A DNA stretch of 36,884 nt from an uncultured Pseudomonadota bacterium (GTDB lineage Bacteria > Myxococcota_A > UBA796 > SXON01): the NCBI GenBank assembly GCA_903921785.1, contig CAIXRH010000183.1:1-36884 (forward strand), read 5' to 3'. Positions within the stretch are counted from its first letter, which is position 1, and every line of letters starts with the position of its first letter. Shown here piece after piece: positions 1 through 8,611 of this stretch. A program made the translations under genes and the position numbers. The notes under the pieces are model-generated. The model saw only the letters and a program-made list of their open reading frames with translations, was not told where the DNA came from and did not search any database.

Positions 1-327
1 CCGCCAGGCCGAGCTCGCCGCCGCGGCCGTGCACATCCCCCGGAGGTCCGTGAACCTCGACGCGTTGTGAGCGCCCGGAGGCCGCGATCCGCTCACAAGC
101 GGCGCAAGTCGCCCCGACCTCGGCGACTTGTGCACGGCGGCAGGCGCCGGCGAGCGCCGGAGCGGCGCCGCCGGCCGCCGCCAGGCCGAGCTCGCCCCCG
201 CGGCCGTGCACATCCCCCGGAGGTCCGTGAACCTCGACGCGTTGTGAGCGCCCGGAGGCCGCGATCCGCTCACAAGTGGCGGCGGTGGCCCCGACCTCGG
301 CGACTTGTGCACGGCGGCAGGCGCCGG
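1..327. repeat. 177-bp tandem duplication with hairpins
   Basis: Bases 1-150 recur almost unchanged at 178-327 (period 177), and a shorter module at 330-351 repeats the 288-309 segment with small changes. Each unit holds a perfect 9-bp inverted repeat, TTGTGAGCG/CGCTCACAA (65-73 with 90-98; 242-250 with 267-275). Unit 1 has a second one, CAAGTCGCC/GGCGACTTG (105-113 with 122-130, 8-nt loop). In unit 2 the left arm of that second hairpin is lost. No convincing gene lies in 1-526. The array is cut by the window edge, so more units may lie upstream. Function unknown. Confidence 0.75.
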
Positions 328-370
328 TCGCCCCGACCTCGGCGAGTTGTGCTCGGCGGCGGATGTCTCG

Positions 371-424
371 CCGCCGACGTTCGTCCTGGCTCGCGACGGT
401 GGAGGGGGGCCGGGAGGTGGGACC
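371..424 (+). repeat. Dispersed inverted repeat, left copy
   Basis: About 54 bases here match the reverse complement of 7682-7735 with only a handful of differences, sharing the core GTCCTGGCTCGCGA. The two copies face each other across a 6.3-kb block holding the dehydrogenase, elbB, kinase, MpaB-like and htpX genes. Both copies are non-coding. Bases 425-526 downstream show nothing recognisable. Confidence 0.7.
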
Positions 425-526
425 ATCGACGAGCCCGAACCGGCGCGGAGAACGCCCGATCCACGCGAAACAGCCGCCCCGGCGTCGGCCCCGGGCGCGC
501 CCGCCTCCGCCCCACGCCCACCCCAA

Positions 527-1252
527 CTACCCCCGGACCAGCGGCACCATCACCATCTCGGGGACCACGTAGCGGTCGGACTTGCGGGCGAGCTCCACCA
601 CGCTCTGCGCGACCTCCTCCGGCCGCATGAAGTCCACCGCCGGCTCTACGCCTTCGGGGAAGGGGTAGAAGTCCATCGCGCGCCAGAACGGCGTGTCGAT
701 CCCGCCCGGGCACACGCAAGAGACGCGCACGTTGTGCGGCGCCGCCTCCAGCCGGAGCGTGCCGGTGAACCCGTTCACCGCCCACTTCGAGGCGTTGTAG
801 ACCGCCTCGTTCGGCAGGTGCAGCTTGCCGGCGATGCTGGAGATGTTCACGATCAGCCCGGACTTCTGCTCCTTCATCACCCGGAAGGCGGCCTGGCTGC
901 CGTAGATCACGCCCTTGACGTTGGTGTCGATCATCGCGTCCACCGCGTCGGGGCTGGTGCCCTCCACCGGCCCGTACACCGCGAGCCCGGCGTTGTTCAC
1001 CATGACGTCGAGGCGACCGAACTCGGCGACCGCGGCGTCGACCAGCCGGGCGAGGTCCTCGGCGACCCGCACGTCCGTCTGCACGGCGAGGGCGTTGCCG
1101 AGGCGGGAGGCGAGCTCGTCGATCTCGCTGCTGGTGCGCGCGCCGAGCACCAACGACGCGCCTTCGGCCGAGAACGCCTCCGCGAGCGCCCGCCCGAGGC
1201 CGCGGCCCGCGCCGGTGATGCACACCACCCGACCCTGAAACGGCTTCTTCAT
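527..1252 (-). CDS. SDR family NAD(P)-dependent oxidoreductase
   Basis: A 241-residue classical short-chain dehydrogenase/reductase. Visible motifs are the Rossmann dinucleotide loop TGAGRGLG (13-20), NNAG (86-89), the active-site Asn 111, Ser 139 and the YNASK motif (Tyr 152, Lys 156), followed by CPGGIDTPF near residue 181. The catalytic set is complete, so it should be an active oxidoreductase; the substrate cannot be read from sequence. The start ATG overlaps the stop of the upstream elbB-like gene in an ATGA, implying translational coupling. The reading frame stays open further upstream, but that part lies inside elbB and the family N-terminus begins here. Cytoplasmic. Confidence 0.93.
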   Translation of the reverse strand: MKKPFQGRVVCITGAGRGLGRALAEAFSAEGASLVLGARTSSEIDELASRLGNALAVQTDVRVAEDLARLVDAAVAEFGRLDVMVNNAGLAVYGPVEGTSPDAVDAMIDTNVKGVIYGSQAAFRVMKEQKSGLIVNISSIAGKLHLPNEAVYNASKWAVNGFTGTLRLEAAPHNVRVSCVCPGGIDTPFWRAMDFYPFPEGVEPAVDFMRPEEVAQSVVELARKSDRYVVPEMVMVPLVRG

Positions 1253-1896
1253 GCGAGTTCCAGGAAGCGGGCCACCGCCGCGTCGATGCCCACCGCCGCG
1301 TCGGCGATGTGCGTTTCGTACATGTAGGCCGGGGTGGTGACCAGCTTCCGCGCCTCGTCCACGTGCGCGACGGTGACCGGACAGCTCACGTTGGCGCCGC
1401 CCATCGCCGCGATCGCCGCGGCGGTGCCCGCGTCGTTCCCAATGGTGACGTCGCCCTCGCGCAGCGCGGCGACCACCACCGCCGGGGCGATGCACACGGC
1501 GCCGATGGGCTTGCCGGCGGCGCGAAAGGCCTTCAAAAGCGCCACGAGATCGGGCTCCACGGTGGCGTTGGGGCCGTCGACCGCCACGGTGGAGAGGTTC
1601 TTCGCGGCGCCAAAGCCGCCGGGGAGGAAGATCCCGTCGAAGTCGACGGCGTTCACCGAGGCGAGGGGGACGATGTGGCCGCGGGCAATGCGCGCCGCCT
1701 CCACGAGCACGTTGCGCGTCTCCCCCGACGGTTTGCCGGTGCGGTGATCGACCACCGCGAACGGCTTGTCCGGCGCCGCGCAGGTGACCCGCGCACCCGC
1801 CCGATCGAGCGCGAGCAAGGAGAGCACCGCTTCGTGCACCTCACTGCCGTCGAGGAACCCACACCCGGAGAGGACGACGAGCACACGCTTGGCCAT
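1249..1896 (-). CDS. elbB: Isoprenoid biosynthesis glyoxalase ElbB (ES1/DJ-1 family)
   Basis: A 215-residue class I glutamine-amidotransferase-like protein of the ElbB/ES1 group. The N-terminus carries the family signature GCGFLDGSEVHEAV (11-24), then LPGGFGAAKNLS (91-102) and the nucleophile-elbow Cys 135 in GAVCIAPA. E. coli ElbB has been reported to have glyoxalase activity and was linked genetically to isoprenoid synthesis; the physiological role remains unclear. Full length for the family. It is the middle gene of a minus-strand operon: a small secreted protein ends 30 nt upstream, and the SDR gene overlaps its stop by 4 nt. The pairing with an SDR might reflect reactive-carbonyl detoxification, which is inference. 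Confidence 0.9.
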   Translation of the reverse strand: MAKRVLVVLSGCGFLDGSEVHEAVLSLLALDRAGARVTCAAPDKPFAVVDHRTGKPSGETRNVLVEAARIARGHIVPLASVNAVDFDGIFLPGGFGAAKNLSTVAVDGPNATVEPDLVALLKAFRAAGKPIGAVCIAPAVVVAALREGDVTIGNDAGTAAAIAAMGGANVSCPVTVAHVDEARKLVTTPAYMYETHIADAAVGIDAAVARFLELA

Positions 1897-1926
1897 GCCC
1901 GGAACGTATCCGGTCGGCCGGAGCGG

Positions 1927-2226
1927 CTACTCGTCCTTCGACTCCGCTTCCATCCGGTTGCCCTTCGAGGGCTTCAGCGGCTTCTTCTTCGCGTTGGCCG
2001 GCGGCGCCGCCGCCGGATCGACCGCGGGGCAGTTCGCCGGCGGTGCCACGGTGACCGCCACCGGGTTCGGCGTGGCGGGGATCGGGGAGAGCGCAGGATC
2101 GGTCGCCGTGGGGGGCTGCGTGGGGGCCACGACGATGCACGGGTCCACCACGGGGGGCGCGGCCGCGACGGCGGGAGTGGCGGCGGGGTCGGCGGCGAAA
2201 GCGGAGAAGACCAGGGCGAAGATCAT
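1927..2226 (-). CDS. Small secreted Ala/Pro-rich protein
   Basis: A 99-residue protein with a short hydrophobic N-terminus (MIFALVFSAFAA, likely a signal peptide) and then a low-complexity Ala/Pro/Val body with two cysteines, ending in a charged Lys/Glu tail. No domain is recognised. A strong Shine-Dalgarno (GGAGG, 5 nt before the ATG) supports it as a real gene. It is the first gene of the operon leading into elbB and the SDR gene, and diverges from the kinase gene. Composition alone could be a by-product of high GC, so the call rests on the ribosome site, signal-like start and operon position. Confidence 0.62.
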   Translation of the reverse strand: MIFALVFSAFAADPAATPAVAAAPPVVDPCIVVAPTQPPTATDPALSPIPATPNPVAVTVAPPANCPAVDPAAAPPANAKKKPLKPSKGNRMEAESKDE

Positions 2227-2317
2227 CGAACCCTCCGGGGGCGCGCGTAACCCCCGAAGTGTAGCCGGTCATCCCCCGAGCAGCGCGCCCACCGCTGAGC
2301 TATCGTCCACGCGGAGC

Positions 2318-5300
2318 ATGCCCCTCTCCGCGCCGCTGCCCGCGCCCATCACCGCCCGTTTCCGGCTGGAGCGCCATCTGCGCAGCGGGGGCATGGGCCA
2401 GGTGTGGCTCGCCCACGACCTGGAGTGGGACAGCCCGGTGGCGCTGAAGCTCACCAACGTGGCCTCCCCGGCGGCCGCCACGAGCCTCCGCGCGGAGTTC
2501 CGGGCGTTCACCTTCCTTGAACACCGCAACCTCGCCCGCTTCTTCGCGCTCGTCGGCGACGAACAGCAGTGCGCCTACAGCATGGAGTACGTCGAAGGCC
2601 AGGAGCTCCAGGAACATGTGCGGGCCGAGCTCGCTCCCGGCGCCGTCGCCGACGCCTCCGCGATCGCACGCCTGGAAGCAGCGCTGGTGCAGCTCCTCGA
2701 CGGGGTGACGGCGCTGCACGCCGCGGGCCTCATCCACCGGGACCTCAAGCCCGCGAACATCCTGGTGGACCGCGCCGGTCGCCTGGTGATCGTGGACCCC
2801 GGCATCGCTGTGCGCCTCGACCGGCTACCCGACCTCGCGGCGCCTCCGCCGGCCGGCACCCTCCACTACATGGCCCCCGAGCAGATCTTCGGCGACCCGG
2901 AGGGCACCGCCACCGACTGGTATGCCGTCGGGGCGGTGGTCTTCGAGCTCTTGGCCGGTCGCCCAATCTTCTCGGGGCCCTACAGCGCGCTCCTCACCTG
3001 GCACGAAGCAGGGTCACCGCTGGACGCCACCGCCCTCCCGGGTGGCGCCGAGGGGTTCTGGGCGTCGGTGCTGGCGGACCTCCTTCATCGGCGGCCGGAG
3101 CGGCGCGCGGTCGGGGTGGTCCGCCTCCAGGAACACCTCGCGCTCGTCCCTGCGGCGCCCACCCCGGGGTTCATCGGCCGGCAGCGCGAGCTCGCGGCGC
3201 TCGACCGGGCGTGGGCGAGCGGCGAAGGCGCGCGGGTGATCGAGGTCCGCGGGCTCGCCGGAACCGGCAAGTCCAAGCTGGTGGATGCGTGGATCGCCAC
3301 CTTGAGGCGGCGCACGCCGATCCGCGTCGTCCGCGGTCGCTGCGATCCCCGCGAGTCCGTGCCCTTCGCGGGCCTCGACATGCTCCCGCCGCTCGTCCAC
3401 GACGGCGACGACGCCCCGTCTCGGCCGCCCACCGCCGCGAGCCGCGCGAAGTTCTTCGCCGAAGCGCGGCAGCAGGTCCTCGCCGCCGCCACGGCCGCGC
3501 GGCCGCTCCTGGTGGTGCTCGACGGCGCCCACCTCGCCGCTCCCGACACCCACCTCCTCCTCGAGGTGCTCACCCGACCGCCGCTCCCCGCGCACCTCAC
3601 CTTCATCCTGACCACCCGGCCGAGCCCCGACCCCATCGTCCCCCCGTCGGCGCTCCTCACCGCCATCGAGCTCGGCGCCCTTCCGCTTCCCGACGCCGCG
3701 GCGATGCTCGGCTCCATCGTGCCCCCCGACGTGGCCGCGCGCCTGGCGGCCACCACCGGCGGCCACCCGCTGCTGCTCAGCGAGGTGCTCGGGGCCCTCC
3801 GCTCGGGGCGCTGGACCGACGACCGCCCGCTCGATGACCTCGCCGCCCTGGTGGACCGGCGGCTGGATCGCCTCGATCCCCCGGAGCGAGAGGTCTTCGC
3901 CTCCATCGCCCTCATCGGCGCGCCCGCGACCGCCCGCGCCATCTACGCGCTCGGGCTCCCCGAGGCCCGGCGCGCCGTCTCCGGCTTGCTCGACGCGCGC
4001 CTGCTCCGCATGGAGGCGGGACCCGACGGCATGCGCGTCCTCCCAAGCCACTCGGCGTTCGCCGAGCAGGCGGTGAAGCGGATTCCCATCGCGACGCTTC
4101 CGAGCCGGCACGCCGCGATCGCCCAGGCGCTGCACGCCGCCGGCGACGACCGTGCGCCGCTGCTCTCCCACCACCACGAGCAGGGGAACGACCTGCGGGC
4201 GGCGGCGTCCTGGGCGCTCCGCGCCGCCCAGTCGGCCCGACAGCTGTTCGCGTTCGTGGCCGGCGCGCGCGCGTACGCCCGCGCCTTCGCCCTCGATCCC
4301 ACGCTCGCGACGCCCGAAGTCCGCTCGGAGGAGGCCGAGGTGCTCGCCGCGGCCGGGCGCGGCGTGCAAGCGGCCGAGGTGTGGCTCGCGGCCGCGGGCG
4401 GCGCGGACGGCGATCCCCGCTACGTGATGTCCGCCGCGTCCGAGCTCCTGAAGAGCTCCCAGGTGGATCGGGGGAGCCAGCTCCTCGGCCGCCTCGCTCG
4501 ACGATTGGGCTATGTCCCACCGACCTCCCGACCCGCGCTGCTCCTCGGGATCGCCTGGAATCACCTGCGCTTGTACATCGGCATGCGCCCACGGGCCGAG
4601 GACGAGCTCACGCTGCGCACGCTCCTGGTCGGCGCCGCGGGCCTCACCCCCACCCAGGCGCTCGCTTCCCACTGGTACGCGACCCACTACGTGCTCCGCG
4701 CCAACGCCTCGGGCGACCCCCTGCACGAAGCCCGCGCGGCCGCGCTCGAGGCGATCCTCCTCTCCCGGTTCGGCGGCTCGTGGCTCGGCCGCGGCGCCGC
4801 CGCCGTGTCCCAGCGGGCGTTCGCGCTCGCCGAAGCCACGGGCGACGTCCCCGCGATGGCCTACGCCTCGGTCGCGGCCGGCGGCGTCGCGTGGGTGCGG
4901 CAGGACGTCCCCACGGCGATCGCCGCGTGCGACCGGGCCTTGGCGTTGTACGCCACCGTCCTCGACCGCTCCGTGCGCTGGGAGCGGAGCATCTGCCGCC
5001 TCTGGCTGTTCGGGTCGCTCTCCCTCTCGGGCGACGTCGCCCGGTGCATGGACCTCGCCGACGAGGCGCAGCACGACGCCGAGCTGCTCGACGATCCCTG
5101 GGCGCTCAACTCGGGGCTGTTCGGCGCCGTGTCGCGCGTCGCGGTGCTGCGCGGGGACTACCTGGCCGCCAACCGGGCGATCACCTCCATGCTGGCGCGC
5201 TGCGGGGACGGACCCGGCGCGGTCGGCGCCGTCCTTGTGGACGAAGCCGAGGCGGACGTGGCCCTCGCCCAGGGCGACATCGTGGGCGCGTGGGCAGCGA

Positions 5301-5746
5301 TGGCGCGCGGGCGGAAGCGCCGGAAGTACCATGGGGTGGAGGTGATCCCGTCCCTCGCGGTCAGCTACTACTCCCGACGGGCGGCGATCGCCGCCGCGGT
5401 GGCCGCAGGGCGCGGCGAGCTCCCCACCGCCGTACGCACCGTCGCCGACCGCGTCGCCCGCCGCGACCGCCAACGCCTCGCGAAGGTGTCCGCGGTCTTC
5501 ACGGCCGAGATCGCCACCGTGCTCGACGCACACGCCGACTTGCTGCGCGGGGGCTCCGCGACCCGCTGGGACCCCGTGCTGGAGCGCGTCGAGGCCACCG
5601 GCCGCGCCTGCGGCCACGGGCACTGGGCCGCCGCCGCCGCCGCCCTTCGCCTTGCGGCGCGCGGGCAGCGGGATGGCTCATGGGCGGGCGGGCGCTACGT
5701 GGACCTGATGCTTCCGGGGCTGGTGCCCGCGGATCCACGGCCCTGA
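2318..5746 (+). CDS. Ser/Thr kinase-AAA ATPase-TPR signalling protein
   Basis: A 1142-residue cytoplasmic multidomain regulator like the PknK-type kinases of Myxococcota. The N-terminal kinase (about 15-275) has a glycine loop SGGMGQV (23-29), the ATP Lys 44 in VALK, catalytic HRDLKPAN (140-147) and APE (186-188). The metal-binding DFG is DPG (160-162). Next comes a STAND/AAA-type ATPase with Walker A GLAGTGKS (312-319) and Walker B LLVVLDGAH (397-405). The C-terminal half is alpha-helical with TPR-like repeats. The ATG at 2318 is chosen because the kinase fold begins there; the frame is open further upstream only as a high-GC artefact antisense to other genes. It converges on the MpaB-like gene with a 3-nt gap. 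Confidence 0.93.
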   Translation: MPLSAPLPAPITARFRLERHLRSGGMGQVWLAHDLEWDSPVALKLTNVASPAAATSLRAEFRAFTFLEHRNLARFFALVGDEQQCAYSMEYVEGQELQEHVRAELAPGAVADASAIARLEAALVQLLDGVTALHAAGLIHRDLKPANILVDRAGRLVIVDPGIAVRLDRLPDLAAPPPAGTLHYMAPEQIFGDPEGTATDWYAVGAVVFELLAGRPIFSGPYSALLTWHEAGSPLDATALPGGAEGFWASVLADLLHRRPERRAVGVVRLQEHLALVPAAPTPGFIGRQRELAALDRAWASGEGARVIEVRGLAGTGKSKLVDAWIATLRRRTPIRVVRGRCDPRESVPFAGLDMLPPLVHDGDDAPSRPPTAASRAKFFAEARQQVLAAATAARPLLVVLDGAHLAAPDTHLLLEVLTRPPLPAHLTFILTTRPSPDPIVPPSALLTAIELGALPLPDAAAMLGSIVPPDVAARLAATTGGHPLLLSEVLGALRSGRWTDDRPLDDLAALVDRRLDRLDPPEREVFASIALIGAPATARAIYALGLPEARRAVSGLLDARLLRMEAGPDGMRVLPSHSAFAEQAVKRIPIATLPSRHAAIAQALHAAGDDRAPLLSHHHEQGNDLRAAASWALRAAQSARQLFAFVAGARAYARAFALDPTLATPEVRSEEAEVLAAAGRGVQAAEVWLAAAGGADGDPRYVMSAASELLKSSQVDRGSQLLGRLARRLGYVPPTSRPALLLGIAWNHLRLYIGMRPRAEDELTLRTLLVGAAGLTPTQALASHWYATHYVLRANASGDPLHEARAAALEAILLSRFGGSWLGRGAAAVSQRAFALAEATGDVPAMAYASVAAGGVAWVRQDVPTAIAACDRALALYATVLDRSVRWERSICRLWLFGSLSLSGDVARCMDLADEAQHDAELLDDPWALNSGLFGAVSRVAVLRGDYLAANRAITSMLARCGDGPGAVGAVLVDEAEADVALAQGDIVGAWAAMARGRKRRKYHGVEVIPSLAVSYYSRRAAIAAAVAAGRGELPTAVRTVADRVARRDRQRLAKVSAVFTAEIATVLDAHADLLRGGSATRWDPVLERVEATGRACGHGHWAAAAAALRLAARGQRDGSWAGGRYVDLMLPGLVPADPRP

Positions 5747-5749
5747 GGC

Positions 5750-6676
5750 TCAGGACACGTCGCCCACCCGCTCGCGGTAGTCGAGGAACGCCTGGGTGTA
5801 CCGGAGCGCGTCGATCCCCGTGACCATCAACGTCCGCGAAGAGAGCAGGAAGGCCTCCCACTCCAGGTCCCGGCGGGGCCGCTCCACCTCGGGCACGAGG
5901 GTACGCAGCGCGGGCGGGCAGGTGTGCCACGCCACGCTGTCGGGGAGCCCCCACACGTCGGGGATCTTTTCGAACAGCTTCTCCGCGATGAGGCGGGTGG
6001 TGCGGTGTACGTGCAGGTTGGGGCGGCGCGCCGCGGCGGGCAGCTCCCCCATGGTCACCGCGTCGAGCCGCTCGTCCATCCACGCGCGGAGGGCGGCGTA
6101 GGTCGGCGCGTGTGCCGCGGTCTCCAGGCAGATGGCGTCGGCGATGAGCCGCCCGTCCTGCCAGATCGCGTCGCGCTCCCCGGCGCTGTGGGGGAGCATG
6201 GAGACGAGGTCGTAGGCCGAGATCATCGCCTCGATGATCGTGGCATGTACCCACGTCCGCGCTTCGTCGTCCCACCCATCGTAGGGCTCGCCGACGCGGG
6301 ACGGGCAGGTCCCCGCCGCGATGACGCCCCGCACCTTGTCGTGCCCCATCGCGTACCGCTTCACGGCGTGCTTCGCGTGTTCTCGGTCCCCGAAGATGAG
6401 CCCGTTGAGGAAGCTCGACGTCGCCTCCATGCGCCGGGTGGGGCTCAGCGCGAAGTCGCTCCAGTCGAAGACGCCCTGGGCCACCATCGGGTGGGCGATC
6501 TGCTGCATCAAGGCGTGGAACCCGCCGAGGTAGAGCAGCGGGCGCAGGCGCGCGACCCGGCGGATGGGCGCGCCCCTGGGGAACAGCCCGAGCTCGGGGG
6601 CGAGGCCGCGGGCCTCGGCCAGCGCGTCGATCCGCGCGTCGATCGCGGCTTCGAAGAACTCGGGTGGACGCGGCAT
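5750..6676 (-). CDS. Oxygenase MpaB family protein (DUF2236)
   Basis: A 308-residue protein of the MpaB/rubber-oxygenase catalytic domain family. Features typical of the family are FHALMQQIAHPMVAQGV (53-69) with candidate ligand His 62, a conserved WVHATIIEAM segment in mid-protein, and a helical C-terminus. Members include the fungal MpaB oxygenase and, more distantly, latex-clearing protein, a haem-dependent oxygenase. No signal peptide or membrane segment is evident. A GGAG sits 7 nt before the ATG at 6676. A longer frame upstream runs antisense through htpX and is rejected. It diverges from htpX across about 115 bp. Substrate unknown. Confidence 0.87.
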   Translation of the reverse strand: MPRPPEFFEAAIDARIDALAEARGLAPELGLFPRGAPIRRVARLRPLLYLGGFHALMQQIAHPMVAQGVFDWSDFALSPTRRMEATSSFLNGLIFGDREHAKHAVKRYAMGHDKVRGVIAAGTCPSRVGEPYDGWDDEARTWVHATIIEAMISAYDLVSMLPHSAGERDAIWQDGRLIADAICLETAAHAPTYAALRAWMDERLDAVTMGELPAAARRPNLHVHRTTRLIAEKLFEKIPDVWGLPDSVAWHTCPPALRTLVPEVERPRRDLEWEAFLLSSRTLMVTGIDALRYTQAFLDYRERVGDVS

Positions 6677-6790
6677 GGGGACACTCCGGCTCGGGTCCAG
6701 TGTAGGCGCGTCCCCCCAAAGGCACAACCGCGCCCGCCACGGATCGTCACCGACACTTTCCGATCTCCGCCGGGCGCCTACCTTCCGCGC

Positions 6791-7666
6791 ATGCTCAACA
6801 CCGTAAAGACCACGCTGCTCCTCGGCGCGCTCACCGCGCTCACCCTCCTGGTCGGCCGGGCCCTCGGCGGAAACCAGGGCATGCTCCTCGCGCTTGGCGT
6901 CGCCACCGTGATGAACCTCGGGAGCTGGTGGTTCTCCGACAAGATCGTGCTCACCATGTACCGGGCGCGCCCGGTCACCGAGGCCGAGGCGCCCCGCCTC
7001 TACCGCCTCGTCGCCGACGTGGTGGCCCGCGCGCAGCTGCCGATGCCCAAGGTCTACATCGTGCCCGGCGCCACCCCCAACGCCTTCGCCACCGGCCGCG
7101 ATCCCGAGCATGCCGCCGTCGCGGTGACCCAGGGCATCCTCGAGCTCCTCCCCACGGACGAGCTCCAGGGCGTCATCGCCCACGAGCTCGCCCACATCAA
7201 ACATCGCGACACGCTGATCGCCGCCATCGCGGCCGTCTCCGCCGGCGCGATCAGCATGCTCGCCAACTGGGCGCAGTGGGCGCTGATCATGGGCCGCGAT
7301 CGCCGCCGCGACGACGGGGGTGCCGGCTTGCTCGCCATCCTCCTCGCCCCGCTCGTGGCCACCGTCATCCAGCTCGCGATCAGCCGCTCCCGCGAGTACG
7401 CGGCGGACGAATACGCCGCCCGCCTCCTCGGCGATGGCACGCCGCTCGCCCGCGCGCTGCTCCGTCTGGAGGAGGGCAATCACCGGTACCCCGGCTTCCA
7501 GGAGCCGAACACGGCGCACCTGTTCATCGTGAGTCCGCTCAGCGGCCGCGGCTTCTTCAGCCTCTTCCGGACGCACCCGCGCACGGAGGACCGGGTGAAG
7601 CGCCTGGAGGCGGTCACCGCCGAGCTCGACAAGAGCGGCCAGCGCTTCGTGAACGGTCTGCGGTAG
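6791..7666 (+). CDS. htpX: Membrane zinc metalloprotease HtpX
   Basis: A 291-residue M48B peptidase that degrades misfolded membrane proteins. Two N-terminal membrane segments (about 7-22 and 30-48) precede the catalytic domain. The zinc site is HELAH (131-135), with the third ligand Glu 202 in SREYAADEYA. Another hydrophobic region lies around 142-195. Length and order match the family. The ATG at 6791 begins the typical hydrophobic N-terminus. It is single and divergent from the MpaB-like gene; the 150 bp downstream hold a dispersed repeat and no gene. Confidence 0.96.
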   Translation: MLNTVKTTLLLGALTALTLLVGRALGGNQGMLLALGVATVMNLGSWWFSDKIVLTMYRARPVTEAEAPRLYRLVADVVARAQLPMPKVYIVPGATPNAFATGRDPEHAAVAVTQGILELLPTDELQGVIAHELAHIKHRDTLIAAIAAVSAGAISMLANWAQWALIMGRDRRRDDGGAGLLAILLAPLVATVIQLAISRSREYAADEYAARLLGDGTPLARALLRLEEGNHRYPGFQEPNTAHLFIVSPLSGRGFFSLFRTHPRTEDRVKRLEAVTAELDKSGQRFVNGLR

Positions 7667-7681
7667 CCAGCGCGAAAAGGC

Positions 7682-7735
7682 TGGTTCCCCCTCCCGGTCC
7701 TCCTCCACCCTCGCGAGCCAGGACAAACGTCGGCG
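7682..7735 (-). repeat. Dispersed inverted repeat, right copy
   Basis: Partner of the repeat at 371-424 in opposite orientation, in the gap between htpX and the HAD gene. The matched core includes CTCGCGAGCCAGGAC. The remaining bases to 7817 are GC-rich with no gene seen. Confidence 0.7.
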
Positions 7736-7817
7736 GGCGCCACGGCGGCGGGCCGGCCCCACCGGGTCGGTCCGCCCCTCGTGCGTTCCAGGCGCCGCGG
7801 CCGGTGCGCCGGGCCGG

Positions 7818-8546
7818 CTACCCCCGGAGCGCCAGCACGCGGTCGACCAGCTCGGCGAAGCCGTACCCGCCCGCGCCCGCGGTACGGAACGCGGGCGCGA
7901 CGGGGATGCGCGGCAACCACCGGTCCACGTTGGCCACGCCCACGGACACATCGAAGTGGGCGAACATCGGCGCGTCGTTCGCGCTGTCCCCCGAGTAGGC
8001 CCAGCGGTCGGGCGAGGGGTCGAGCCCCAGCTCGGCGCAGAGGCCCTGGAAGCCGGCGAGCTTGTCGAACGTGCCGAACCAGCCGTTCACGTGGATGCTC
8101 GACACCTTGCACATCGCGCCGAAGCGCTCGAAGATGGCGACAATCTTGTCGATGTCGGCGTCGGGGAGCTCGGGCACGTCCTCGGCGAAGTCGATCGCGA
8201 GGTCGAGCGCGCGGTAGGGCTGGTCGCTGGCGATGGCGGCGCCAGGCACCTCGGCGAGCACCGCCTCGCGGATCGCGACGAGCTTCGCCTGGTTCGCTGC
8301 GCGCAGCTCCGCCGGCTGCGCGTACGACTCCACGAGCTTCCCGCCCCGCATGTAGAACCACAAGCCGCCGTTCTCCCCCACGACGCCGTCGCACGGCCAC
8401 ATGCGACCGATGTGGTCGCACCAGCCGGCGGGGCGCCCGGTGACGGGGATGACCGCGAGGCCCGCGGCTTTCGCCCGCGCCATCGCGGCGAACGCCTCCG
8501 GCACCACCCGCCCGTGCAGCGAGAGGGTGTCGTCGACGTCGGTCAA
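7818..8546 (-). CDS. HAD-IIB family hydrolase (phosphatase-like)
   Basis: A haloacid-dehalogenase-superfamily phosphatase of the Cof/sucrose-phosphate-phosphatase type. It shows motif I DVDDTL (nucleophile and acid/base Asp), motif II in VTGRP, a cap region with SSIHVNGWFG, and motif IV GDSANDAPMF. The start is uncertain. The TTG at 8546 is the only standard start after korB, but it leaves the first beta-strand short. The frame is open back through a CTG at 8598-8600 that gives a better N-terminus (RPLSELDEASARRLVGLL before motif I). It follows korB closely and probably shares its transcript. Substrate unknown, likely a sugar or polyol phosphate by family. Confidence 0.85.
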   Translation of the reverse strand: MTDVDDTLSLHGRVVPEAFAAMARAKAAGLAVIPVTGRPAGWCDHIGRMWPCDGVVGENGGLWFYMRGGKLVESYAQPAELRAANQAKLVAIREAVLAEVPGAAIASDQPYRALDLAIDFAEDVPELPDADIDKIVAIFERFGAMCKVSSIHVNGWFGTFDKLAGFQGLCAELGLDPSPDRWAYSGDSANDAPMFAHFDVSVGVANVDRWLPRIPVAPAFRTAGAGGYGFAELVDRVLALRG

Positions 8547-8611
8547 CAGGCCAACGAGGCGCCGCGCGGACGCCTCGTCGAGCTCGGAGAGCGGCCGCAG
8601 CCGCCGCCCGC

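Noticed and set aside
1-358. Possible CRISPR array
   Set aside because: Only two units of 177 bp and a partial module; no short uniform repeats with unique spacers, and no cas genes in the window.
67-630. 187-codon plus-strand frame in the repeat region
   Set aside because: Arg/Pro-rich, runs through the tandem repeat and into the SDR gene antisense, without ribosome site or domain.
1766-2317. Extended N-terminus for the kinase gene
   Set aside because: It lies antisense to elbB and the small secreted gene, and the kinase fold starts right after the ATG at 2318.
3014-5623. Long minus-strand open frame opposite the kinase gene
   Set aside because: It is an antisense shadow in very high-GC DNA, of low-complexity Arg/Gly/Glu-rich composition, opposite a protein with clear domain motifs.
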